Shown here piece by piece: positions 1-7,613 of a stretch of DNA of 64,000 nt (position 1 is the first letter of the stretch; each line of letters starts with the position of its first letter). The stretch covers positions 1-64,000 of the forward strand of contig JAFGMA010000203.1 of the NCBI GenBank assembly GCA_016927835.1, in the 5' to 3' direction. The notes under the pieces are model-generated. The model ran no database searches. It saw only the letters and a list, made by a program, of their open reading frames with translations, and was not told the DNA's origin. The stretch is from Candidatus Zhuqueibacterota bacterium (GTDB lineage: Bacteria > Zhuqueibacterota > Zhuqueibacteria > Thermofontimicrobiales > Sulfurfontimicrobiaceae). Position numbers and translations under genes: made by a program.

Positions 1-112
1 AAAATGCAAAAATATGCTCAAATACTCGCTTCTTCTTTTAATGTTGAAAAGAAATGGTGAGTTAGCTATACTTTATTAACAAAGCCATAATTTCTTTTAA
101 ATATTGCATACA

Positions 113-447
113 GTGCGCTCAAGCCCTTTGGCGGGTTATGCTTGTCGAGCATGCGACACGATATCGCATAATTGTATGTTTGTTAAAGGATTACGCTCTT
201 AGTCAAACCTGGTATGTTCCTGCCAGTACCCTACAGTGACATGCACCCGTTGCGCTGATTCACTCCGTGAGGTAGATCAGCTTACACTGTGAGTCTCATT
301 GGCTTTTTTAATCATCTCACGGGGTAAAGGGTACAAAGGTCACTGGACGGGGATGCCCGGTCAATGTACCGAAAAGGGTAAAAATTATGAGAGAGAATCC
401 CATCCTTGCACGCCGCCCGGAAGTCCCTTCCTGTTACGCCTGATTGC
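113..447 (+). other. gene-free structured region, possible group II intron remnant
   Basis: No credible gene lies in bases 1-451. The stretch is rich in nested inverted repeats. ACAGTG (233-238) pairs with CACTGT (285-290) and encloses GCTGAT/ATCAGC (254-259/276-281), which caps a TCAC-tcc-GTGA hairpin (260-270). A second stem pairs GGTACA (330-335) with TGTACC (365-370) around GAC-GGG/CCC-GTC (346-362). GTGCG at 113-117 matches the conserved 5' end of group II introns, and a hairpin ATGCT-tgtcg-AGCAT follows. I infer a decayed domain I fragment. No reverse transcriptase and no domain V are visible, so it may instead be another structured RNA or debris. Confidence 0.3.
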
Positions 448-451
448 CTGC

Positions 452-1195
452 TCACGAATACAAGGCATTGACTTCGTGATATGTCTCCGGATTACCAATA
501 TCAAAACGATCGCCATCGATCAGATAGGCATACACCGGTCGCTGCCTGAAAAGCCATTTGATGAAATGCCCCGGCGCATCCGGATTTTGTCCTTCATTCA
601 AATATTGGTCTATCAATGGAATGGTTTCGCGTCTGAAAAGGTACAGCGGCGGGCAACCGTAGCTGGATTTCGGGTGCTGCGGTTTCTCCTCAAAACCAAC
701 TACCCGGTTGTTCTCATCGATTTCGACCACGCCTGTTCGCCTGAGCCGGTTTACATCATCAATTCGGTTGATGCAAATTGAATTATGCACGTGCGACTGA
801 TGAAATGAATAGAATTCACGCAGATCGAACCGGAACAGGTTATCTCCGGCTGAGACAAGCAAATCATCATCGAGGTGCGCGGAACGAATGAGGAATTGCA
901 GGTCCCGAATCGCGCCCAGGCGATTTTCATTCGAAGTGGAGCCATCGTTGTAAAGGTAAATTTCGAGGTGCCCGGTGCCTGCATCGAGAAATTGACGATG
1001 CCAGGCTTCGAAATGTGAGATATGCTTTTGATTGGTGATGATATGATAGCGTGTGATGTGCTCCATCGCAGACAGTTTGAGGATCAGGTGTTCCAGAATA
1101 GGCTTCCCCCCAACAGGCAAAAGGGGTTTTGGCGTTCGCTGAGTCAAGTGCCCCATCCGGGTTCCGTAGCCTGCTGCCAGAATGATTCCGTTCAT
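452..1195 (-). CDS. sugar-1-phosphate nucleotidyltransferase
   Basis: The protein (247 aa) belongs to the NTP_transferase/RmlA-like family, which joins a nucleotide to a sugar 1-phosphate with release of pyrophosphate. The N-terminus carries the family signature AAGYGTRMGHLTQRTPKPLL with the downstream GGKPI, and residues near 100 hold the SAGDN metal-site motif. The FEEKPQ and FDIGNPE motifs are also typical. The start chosen is the ATG at 1195, which overlaps the TGA of the upstream kinase gene as ATGA, so translation is probably coupled. Coupling to a galacturonokinase-like kinase suggests that it converts the kinase product, perhaps GalA-1-P, to a UDP- or dTDP-sugar. The substrate is inferred, not seen. 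Confidence 0.85.
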   Translation of the reverse strand: MNGIILAAGYGTRMGHLTQRTPKPLLPVGGKPILEHLILKLSAMEHITRYHIITNQKHISHFEAWHRQFLDAGTGHLEIYLYNDGSTSNENRLGAIRDLQFLIRSAHLDDDLLVSAGDNLFRFDLREFYSFHQSHVHNSICINRIDDVNRLRRTGVVEIDENNRVVGFEEKPQHPKSSYGCPPLYLFRRETIPLIDQYLNEGQNPDAPGHFIKWLFRQRPVYAYLIDGDRFDIGNPETYHEVNALYS

Positions 1196-2391
1196 AAAAT
1201 AGATGCCCCATGATCGCTTTGACAAAAATAAATAGAGTAGGTGGATTCGATATCGGGATGTATTTTCGGATACTCGGAATGAATCGTGTGCGCAATCTGT
1301 TCGCGATAGCGGGGATCAACCAGACCGATACAGCAACCGCGAAATCCGGCGCCGCTGAAACGGGACCCATAAACGCCCGGCGTGTTCGTTAATATTCGGT
1401 AAATGGTGATCAGGTGCGGACTGCCACATTCATAATTTTCGATGGAGCTTTCACCGGATTGATTGACAAGGGCGCCAAATTCAACCAGATTCCCCTGCTG
1501 CCAAACCTCTCGTCCTCGCAGTACCCGATCCAATTCCGTGAAAAAGTGCCTCGCACGCTTGTGTAAATTTTCCGAAAGCTTGTGCTGATAATTTTCAAAA
1601 ATACTTGCAGGTACATCCCGAAGGACAGGATTCTCAGCAAATGCAGTGCCATTGTTTTCCAGCAAAAAGCGCGCTGCCTGGCGACACTCATGTACACGTT
1701 GATTATAGCCCGTTCCGGTCAGAGCGCGACTCAATCCGGAGTACACAACCAGGATTTCGAAATTCTGAATCTGTTTCGAAGCCGGAATGGTTTCAGAATC
1801 ACCGGTTTGGCAATCCAGGTACAGCAACCGATCCTTCTCACTCAACAAAATCGCCGATTGGTCTAAAATTCCGTTATTCAGTCCGATGAATTCATTTTCG
1901 ATGATCTGGTCAAGCCTGATGTTGTCCGCTCTGGTCGTTTCGATGCCATTGACGTGTTCCAGCGCCAAAAGATACGCCAGCCCGACCGCGGCTGAAGAGC
2001 TCAATCCGCCAATCGGCAGGTTTCCTTCAATGATGCCATCGAAACCGAACCTGAGAGGATACATTTTTTTTAACGCATATACCGCACCTTTGAGGTAATT
2101 TCCCCAGTTTTTATTTTCTGCAACCAGTTCATCCTCAATCGAAAATGTGACAGTTCCGGGAAAATTTTTGCTTGTCATCCGAATCGTGCTGTCAGAATTG
2201 GGGGCAAACGCCAGCAGCACACTATGATCGATACACATGCCAGTTACGATGCCCTGTTGATGATCGATATGCGCACCCAACGGGCAAATACGATAGGGGG
2301 ATCGAACAATTCTGCACTCACTTCTGCCTCTGCCAAATGCCTTTTTCATTTCCGCAGTTAACACATCAGCTCTGGTACTGGTCGAATTCAT
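1192..2391 (-). CDS. galacturonokinase-like GHMP sugar kinase
   Basis: This GHMP-superfamily kinase (about 399 aa) probably phosphorylates the anomeric position of a galactose-type sugar. The substrate motif is SPYRICPLGAHIDHQQG (from about residue 34), where galactokinases have GEHTDY. The ATP loop GLSSSA is near residue 132, the catalytic Asp lies in NGILDQSA near residue 180, and the C-terminal motif is RFSGAGFRGCC. These forms, as I recall, match plant galacturonokinase better than GalK; the Glu-to-Ala change could make room for the C6 carboxylate. The start at 2391 is favoured because AAAGGA lies 9 nt upstream, while the ATG at 2400 abuts that site. The gene follows the beta-barrel gene by 14 bp and overlaps the nucleotidyltransferase gene. 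L-arabinokinase-like activity is an alternative. Confidence 0.8.
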   Translation of the reverse strand: MNSTSTRADVLTAEMKKAFGRGRSECRIVRSPYRICPLGAHIDHQQGIVTGMCIDHSVLLAFAPNSDSTIRMTSKNFPGTVTFSIEDELVAENKNWGNYLKGAVYALKKMYPLRFGFDGIIEGNLPIGGLSSSAAVGLAYLLALEHVNGIETTRADNIRLDQIIENEFIGLNNGILDQSAILLSEKDRLLYLDCQTGDSETIPASKQIQNFEILVVYSGLSRALTGTGYNQRVHECRQAARFLLENNGTAFAENPVLRDVPASIFENYQHKLSENLHKRARHFFTELDRVLRGREVWQQGNLVEFGALVNQSGESSIENYECGSPHLITIYRILTNTPGVYGSRFSGAGFRGCCIGLVDPRYREQIAHTIHSEYPKIHPDIESTYSIYFCQSDHGASIL

Positions 2392-2405
2392 AGGCTGCAT
2401 CCTTT

Positions 2406-3251
2406 CTATAATATTAGCATGATTCCGAATGTGATTCCAATATCCGACAATCCGGCGCCCGGGCTGTAATTTTTTTTAATCTCCCCGATTTTCGTCTGGC
2501 TTATTTTTGAATAGTTTGTACCGGTTGCATCCGCGCCATAAACGGTATAATGAATATCCCGGTTTTGCGTGAGCATGCACAGCCCAATATTCGAAAATTC
2601 CATAAAAAAGTGAAGGCTGGAAACTGCTCTGACATCGATCCCAATGATGAAAAATTGCGCGACTCCGGCGAGTGTGGCATTCTCATAGTCTCCCTTCGCC
2701 GTATAAATTGTGGAAATATCATTATGATCGATCTCCTCGTCGGTTATCTCCCATTCGCCTGAAAATTGATAACGATAATATCCGACACCAATCCCCGGAT
2801 AAATCGACAACATACGCTTGCGCCCCATTGTAAAAGGAACCAGGAATGACGTATTCACCGAGAAACCTCTTAGCCGCGTTTTTATCAGGTAGTTGAAGGC
2901 TTCAACCTGATAGGTTGTGCTTACACCGTTTCGATTTATCACATCATAAGTTCCGCCAGGTGTATTGGTTTCGAAATCCGATTGCGTGAATCCATAATTC
3001 ATATCCAAGCGAGCCGTGAACGATGGATAAACCAGATAAAACGCGCCGCCGATGTTTTGGGGACTATACGTTTCATCAAAAGTAAAATTGTTAAATAGAG
3101 ACCATGTAAATTGATCATCGGCAGTATATGACCAATGGATGAATGATGTACCGAGTGTGAGTCCCGTTCCAAATTCGGGGGATGCGGCAGCATTAAGGGT
3201 TAAAATCAGGAAAAGCGGGATCAGTAGCAAAGGTGCCTTTCGATATCTCAT
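2406..3251 (-). CDS. secreted outer-membrane beta-barrel protein, unknown function
   Basis: I do not recognise a named family. The 281-aa product starts with a signal peptide (MRYRKAPLLLIPLFLILTL, cleavage after AAA-S near residue 23). The rest is a series of alternating aromatic/polar strands, for example FYLVYPSFTARLDMNYGF and IYPGIGVGYYRYQFSGEW, ending in a strand (ITFGIMLIL) typical of outer-membrane barrels. A GGAGGT ribosome site precedes the ATG by 5 nt. It is first in a tight minus-strand trio with the sugar kinase and nucleotidyltransferase, so a role in sugar uptake is possible but unproven. Confidence 0.7.
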   Translation of the reverse strand: MRYRKAPLLLIPLFLILTLNAAASPEFGTGLTLGTSFIHWSYTADDQFTWSLFNNFTFDETYSPQNIGGAFYLVYPSFTARLDMNYGFTQSDFETNTPGGTYDVINRNGVSTTYQVEAFNYLIKTRLRGFSVNTSFLVPFTMGRKRMLSIYPGIGVGYYRYQFSGEWEITDEEIDHNDISTIYTAKGDYENATLAGVAQFFIIGIDVRAVSSLHFFMEFSNIGLCMLTQNRDIHYTVYGADATGTNYSKISQTKIGEIKKNYSPGAGLSDIGITFGIMLIL

Positions 3252-3348
3252 GATTTACCTCCGGTAGAAATCGGTTGGTTCCGGGTTCAACATCATTCCT
3301 GAAGCACGTCTCGATTGCAGGCAAGTCCCAGATGATGTTCATGAAGTT

Positions 3349-3450
3349 AAGGCGGTGGGATACAATAACTTGGACGTATCGCTTAAAAACAATTTTGATA
3401 ATAGCCACTCAAGAAATTTAAATGGGTAATTTTTTTATCCCACCTCCTGA
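3349..3450 (+). repeat. inverted-terminal repeat element, copy A
   Basis: The left end reads GGCGGTGGGATACAATAA and the right end TTTTTTTATCCCACCTCCTG, an imperfect inverted pair. The core (TAACTTGGACGTATCGCTTA, then AATTTTGATAATAG) matches copies B and C. No coding capacity is present, so it resembles a MITE-like or BIME-like element. Confidence 0.75.
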
Positions 3451-3509
3451 ATTAAGAAGTGTGCTGTGAATATACTTTTGAAAAGGGTAAAAATCAAGCA
3501 AATTTTCTT

Positions 3510-3537
3510 TTGAAAATTAAGGTCAATTGTTTATATT
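3510..3537 (+). promoter_or_regulatory. candidate sigma-70 promoter
   Basis: TTGAAA (3510-3515) is separated by 16 bp from TATATT (3532-3537). It faces the C69 peptidase gene, whose ATG is about 345 bp downstream. The distance is long, so assignment to that gene is weak. Confidence 0.3.
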
Positions 3538-3882
3538 GGAGTTTTGTGACATCGGGGCTATCAGAGCTCACATTTGCCATTCGCAGGACTTGCGCCGGGG
3601 AATGATTGAAAGTCGGCAGGGAAACATCCATCACGCGTTTCAGCACGCCTTTTTTAATTGATGCGACGTTTTCAAGGGGTGCGTTATTCTATGCCTCCCC
3701 TTCACAAACGTGTCGAAGCTTTCTGGATTGATAACGAGGATATTGCGTGCCACAATCTCGAAAAATATGACATATACCTCACTATCAATCCGAATCATAA
3801 GTCGCGAAAGCATGCACATTTGCATTTTAAAAAGATCTGAATTCAAACGATTGAATCCACCCAAAAAGCCGGAGCAGATTTC

Positions 3883-5451
3883 ATGAAAAAACATTTCGCC
3901 TATTTAATCGCAACCGTAATCGTGTGGCTTGCTATCGGACATTCTGATGTCGTTCCGTGTACCATCATTACTGTAGGGAAAACAGCCTCCACTGATAATT
4001 CTACCATTAATTGCAATGTGAGCGATAGCCGAACCACGCGCACCTGGATCGACATCGTCACTCATCGCTATCATAATCCCGGTTCGCTTTGTGAGATTTA
4101 TAGCAACAGCAAACGAACCGTGAGTGCATTTGATTTATCAGCCGCCCAAATAGCCGGTGAGATCCCACAGGTGAGTGAGACCTATAAGTACCTCAATACC
4201 GGTTACCCCTGCATGAATGAATACCAGCTCACCGTCTCGGAAACCACGTTCGGCGGCAGGGACACCTTGCGCAATAAAAATGCGATGTTCACCTGCGAAG
4301 AATTGTGCCGCATCATTATGGAGCGCGCCAAAACCGCCCGAGAAGCGATCCGCATCATCGATAACCTGACTCAAACGTATGGCTACAATGATGCCGGGGA
4401 ATGTCTGGCGATTGCGGATAAGGAGGAAGTCTGGTACCTGGAAATACTGGGATGCGGTCATGATAAAATCGGGGCGATCTGGGCGGCACAACGCGTTCCG
4501 CAGGGACATGTCAGTGTTTGTGCCAACGGCAGCCGTATTCGCCAGTTAAATCTAAAAGATTCCGACTGGTGCATGGCATCGAAGAACGTATTCGCGATCG
4601 CCGAAAAAATGGGTTGGTGGGATCGCACGAGCGGTCAACCGTTTGAATTTTGCTACACGTATGCCCCGGAAAGCCGGCGAAGCATGGCAACGCGCCGGCG
4701 GGAGTGGCGCGTCTTCGATCTCTGGGCGCCATCGCTGGGGCTCGATCCCAATGCATCGGATTTCCCATTTTCTGTAAAGCCGGATAGTCTGGTTTCGGTG
4801 CGCGATGTGATGGCAATTATTCGCGATACCTTTGAGGGAACCGATTTCGATATCACCAAAAATATTATCGTGCCGGACAAAGATGGGAAAATGGTCAAAA
4901 GCCCGTACGCGAATCCCTTCATGCATTATGATATGATGCCGCTATTCAAAATCAATGGCGGCTGGGGTGCGTATGGCGAACGATGCATTGCGCGCTATTA
5001 CTGCAACTATTCGATCGTCATGCAAATACGCGACTGGCTGCCCGATCCCATTGGCGGCTTGATCTGGCACGGCTACGATAATCCCGCAACCACGACGCAC
5101 GCCCCGCTTTGCATCGGCATTACAGATGTAGCTGGCTCATATAAAATCAGCGGACGCACCGGCTTCAATCGCGAGTGCGCCTGGTGGGCGTTCAACCGTG
5201 TGGCTGATCTGTCCGCTCAAAAATGGGGCGACATGCGGGTCGATGTGGATTCCGCCAGGCAGGTGGTCGAGGCAACGGTTTTTGACAGCCAAGCAGCACT
5301 CGAAGACCGCGCATTGAAGCTGTACCGGAAAAATCCCGACGCAGCAGGCGATGAACTGACCCGTTTCGCAATCGACTATTGCGAAATGATTGTGCGAGAA
5401 TGGTGGAAGCTGGGGGATTGGCTGTGGACTAAATATACCGGCAAGTTTTGA
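3883..5451 (+). CDS. secreted C69-family dipeptidase
   Basis: The 522-aa product belongs to peptidase family C69 (PepD-like N-terminal-nucleophile hydrolases that cleave dipeptides). A signal peptide covers about residues 1-20. The motif PCTIITVGKTASTDNSTI follows, with Cys26 as the likely nucleophile exposed by processing; this matches the family CTT...G.KAS.D.S pattern. Other family-like segments are NDAGECLAIADKEEVWYLEI and the tryptophan-rich middle. GGAG lies 8 nt before the ATG. No partner gene is adjacent, so it probably acts alone in periplasmic or extracellular peptide breakdown. Its length is slightly above the usual 470-500 aa because of the C-terminal helical tail. Confidence 0.88.
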   Translation: MKKHFAYLIATVIVWLAIGHSDVVPCTIITVGKTASTDNSTINCNVSDSRTTRTWIDIVTHRYHNPGSLCEIYSNSKRTVSAFDLSAAQIAGEIPQVSETYKYLNTGYPCMNEYQLTVSETTFGGRDTLRNKNAMFTCEELCRIIMERAKTAREAIRIIDNLTQTYGYNDAGECLAIADKEEVWYLEILGCGHDKIGAIWAAQRVPQGHVSVCANGSRIRQLNLKDSDWCMASKNVFAIAEKMGWWDRTSGQPFEFCYTYAPESRRSMATRRREWRVFDLWAPSLGLDPNASDFPFSVKPDSLVSVRDVMAIIRDTFEGTDFDITKNIIVPDKDGKMVKSPYANPFMHYDMMPLFKINGGWGAYGERCIARYYCNYSIVMQIRDWLPDPIGGLIWHGYDNPATTTHAPLCIGITDVAGSYKISGRTGFNRECAWWAFNRVADLSAQKWGDMRVDVDSARQVVEATVFDSQAALEDRALKLYRKNPDAAGDELTRFAIDYCEMIVREWWKLGDWLWTKYTGKF

Positions 5452-5799
5452 TGTACCTTGTATATTAAAACCGGAAACCAATTGCCTGCGTAAATGACCG
5501 GGTTTCAAGGGGATGCACTCCCATAATATTAGAGTAAAGAAATTCAGTAGTCAAAGAAATGGCAGGTTCAGATTTATCATTCATAATCGATGAATGCCCA
5601 GGTTGTTATTAATTGACAAAATAATTTTAGTCAAAATAATTTAAAAATAAAAGGCTTGAACTATACGTCTTATATCTGCGACGAATAAGATCAAATAGGT
5701 TTTCTGCAAAATGAGTTCGTAATAAAATTTGAAAGTTTTGGTATCCGCATCCATCAAAATCATTTTTGCCCTTAACCTGGATTATTCATATAAATTGCT

Positions 5800-5904
5800 A
5801 AAGGAGGTGGGATAAAATAAATTACCCTTTTTAATTTCTTAAGTTGCTATTTATCAATATCATTTTTAAGCAAAATGTCCAAGTTATTTAATCCCACCTC
5901 CTAA
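5800..5904 (-). repeat. inverted-terminal repeat element, copy B
   Basis: The ends are AAGGAGGTGGGATAAAATAA and ATTTAATCCCACCTCCTAAA. The core is the reverse complement of copy A (TAACTTGGACATTTTGCTTA when read on the minus strand), so this copy is inserted in the opposite orientation. Confidence 0.8.
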
Positions 5905-6020
5905 ATCAGAATTTTCGGGGATGATGCGACATTCAGACTAAAAAGCAAGCGAATAAGATTTAGCCACGGAGTTTCACTGATTTAACACGGATAAAAGCAA
6001 CACGGCACAACAAAACAGTG

Positions 6021-6036
6021 TTTTATCCCGCCTCCT
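6021..6036. repeat. half copy (single terminus) of the repeat element
   Basis: TTTTATCCCGCCTCCT matches one terminus of the element. No matching second terminus is seen within 150 bp, so this is a solo or decayed end. Confidence 0.55.
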
Positions 6037-6289
6037 GAACAGAGGCACTCTCATAGCGTGACGCTCTTTGAATCATTCATTAAAATTCAGGCTTAAAACT
6101 GAATTCAATTTGCATCATTCGGTTAATCATCTGTTTTTTTTGTTAGATACAAATTTAGAATCAGTTCTTTATGAATAATTCAAGTTAATTATTTTGATAG
6201 AGAAAATTTTTGTCTGATCTAGATTTGTTGTTCCAGCGTCCGTATTCATGCCGGCAATTCACAGGTTACATCGATATGGAGATGTACTT

Positions 6290-7420
6290 ATGAAAAAAGT
6301 AACTATATCTCAGGTTGATACGATATTCGTAAATGGAAGATATCCGATTGAGTTTCTGATTTATTTCAAAAACAAGCTGAAATCAAAAAGCATACGAGCG
6401 GCATTGAAGAAGCTCTCATCTGATTTTTATCCGTTATTCGGTGAATACCGCGAAGGAGTCATCCAGTTTCTCAAATATTCCGAATGCGAACACTTTGATG
6501 AAATTGCAGCAGAGCAACTGTTTAATCCTGAAGATGCACCTGAATCTATCTTTGACCGGTATCGCACAGCAATTCCGCCTGAAAAGAACAAGCTATTCTT
6601 TTTGAAAATCATTCAGCATAAAAATGGGACGGTTTTAATTCCGAAGCTGAATCACCTAGCCGGGGATGGCTACAGCTATTTCTATTTTCTGTCCGCCCTG
6701 GCGGCATTATCGCGGATTACGCATATACCTTTCAAAAAAAATCTGATTCAGACGCTTTATACACCCCATCACAACCGAACCGCTGTGAAGGAGTTTCAAT
6801 TTACAGCCATTGATGCTGAGCCGCCGCAGAATCCGCAACAACCGGTGATAAAATTCGAAGAGATTCCCAAATCAGTCATCCGAAAAAAGATACGGGATGT
6901 CGCTTCGGCTAACGCGCAAAAGGTGTCTACCAACGACATTTTATCAGCGATGGTCATCCAAAAGCTAATCACAATTCAAAAACACGACTGCAAAGACGGC
7001 TTTCAACTGACCATACCAATTGATGTGCGCCAGTACATCCCGGAATATGGTGCAAAGTTTTTGGGCAACGGAATCATGTTGCATACCGTCAGTTTTGCCT
7101 CGGATGAGCTGCAAAATCCCGGCATTCATGAACTCGCCGCCAGAATCAGGGTGTCCATGCCTGCCAGCACCAAAGAACGGTTCATCGCTTTTCTCAATCA
7201 CCTGGAAACCATTATCAAGCAGCGGCGCTTCCACGAGCTAAGACCTTTCAATCCGGAAACGGGTTGCCTGGTAACAAATTTATCCAGATTACCAGCGGAC
7301 AAACTGAATTTTGGGACCGGTGATCCAGATTTCATTTTTCCGCTGACTATTGAAAAAAATTCAGCGGCGATTCTTTCAAATAAAAATAACTACATCTTAA
7401 GACTCGCATACAGCGCCTGA
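6290..7420 (+). CDS. BAHD-like HXXXD acyltransferase
   Basis: The product (376 aa) belongs to the CoA-dependent acyltransferase superfamily (BAHD, condensation-domain and chloramphenicol-acetyltransferase relatives), which moves an acyl group from CoA or a carrier to an alcohol or amine. The catalytic motif HLAGD sits in PKLNHLAGDGYSYFYF (about residue 123). A C-terminal LNFGTGDPDF occupies the place of the BAHD DFGWG motif but is degenerate. The start at 6290 is preferred because GGAG lies 8 nt upstream; an ATG at 6248 would add 14 residues without a ribosome site. No biosynthetic cluster surrounds it, so the substrate cannot be guessed. A single-domain condensation enzyme is an alternative. 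Confidence 0.7.
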   Translation: MKKVTISQVDTIFVNGRYPIEFLIYFKNKLKSKSIRAALKKLSSDFYPLFGEYREGVIQFLKYSECEHFDEIAAEQLFNPEDAPESIFDRYRTAIPPEKNKLFFLKIIQHKNGTVLIPKLNHLAGDGYSYFYFLSALAALSRITHIPFKKNLIQTLYTPHHNRTAVKEFQFTAIDAEPPQNPQQPVIKFEEIPKSVIRKKIRDVASANAQKVSTNDILSAMVIQKLITIQKHDCKDGFQLTIPIDVRQYIPEYGAKFLGNGIMLHTVSFASDELQNPGIHELAARIRVSMPASTKERFIAFLNHLETIIKQRRFHELRPFNPETGCLVTNLSRLPADKLNFGTGDPDFIFPLTIEKNSAAILSNKNNYILRLAYSA

Positions 7421-7613
7421 CGCCGCCAGTGGCTTGCGGAACCGTCGTATTCGAATTACATGTATTTCAAGTCAGCTTCGTCATTCCTGATAATCCGCAT
7501 TGCGAATCGAAGGATTGAGGTTAGGTACAATGTAGTGTTTGAATGAAAAAGTCATCTTTTTTCACCCTGAGTGAAGACAACGCCTATACTGATGAAACCA
7601 GGAGCACACCAAA

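Larger units (their letters stand above)
3252..3882. other. intergenic region, no confident gene
   Basis: The stretch holds a copy of the inverted-terminal repeat element (3349-3450) and an AT-rich segment with a candidate promoter (3510-3537). A 60-codon reading frame at 3658-3840 has no recognisable homology and no good ribosome site, and a frame on the other strand covers the same bases. I do not call either as a gene. Confidence 0.6.
5452..6289. other. intergenic region with repeat debris
   Basis: There is no gene in these 838 bp. They hold repeat copy B (5800-5904), half element E (6021-6036) and, between them at 5959-5996, a fragment reading TTAGCCACGGAGTTTCACTG. That phrase recurs around mobile or degraded genes in environmental genomes. 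The stretch looks like an accumulation site for small repeats. Confidence 0.6.

Noticed and set aside
299-781. 160-codon plus-strand frame overlapping the nucleotidyltransferase gene
   Set aside because: It runs antisense through a clear NTP-transferase gene and has no family signature.
3658-3840. 60-codon plus-strand frame before the peptidase gene
   Set aside because: There is no ribosome site, no recognisable domain, and an overlapping frame on the other strand. Coding is not supported.
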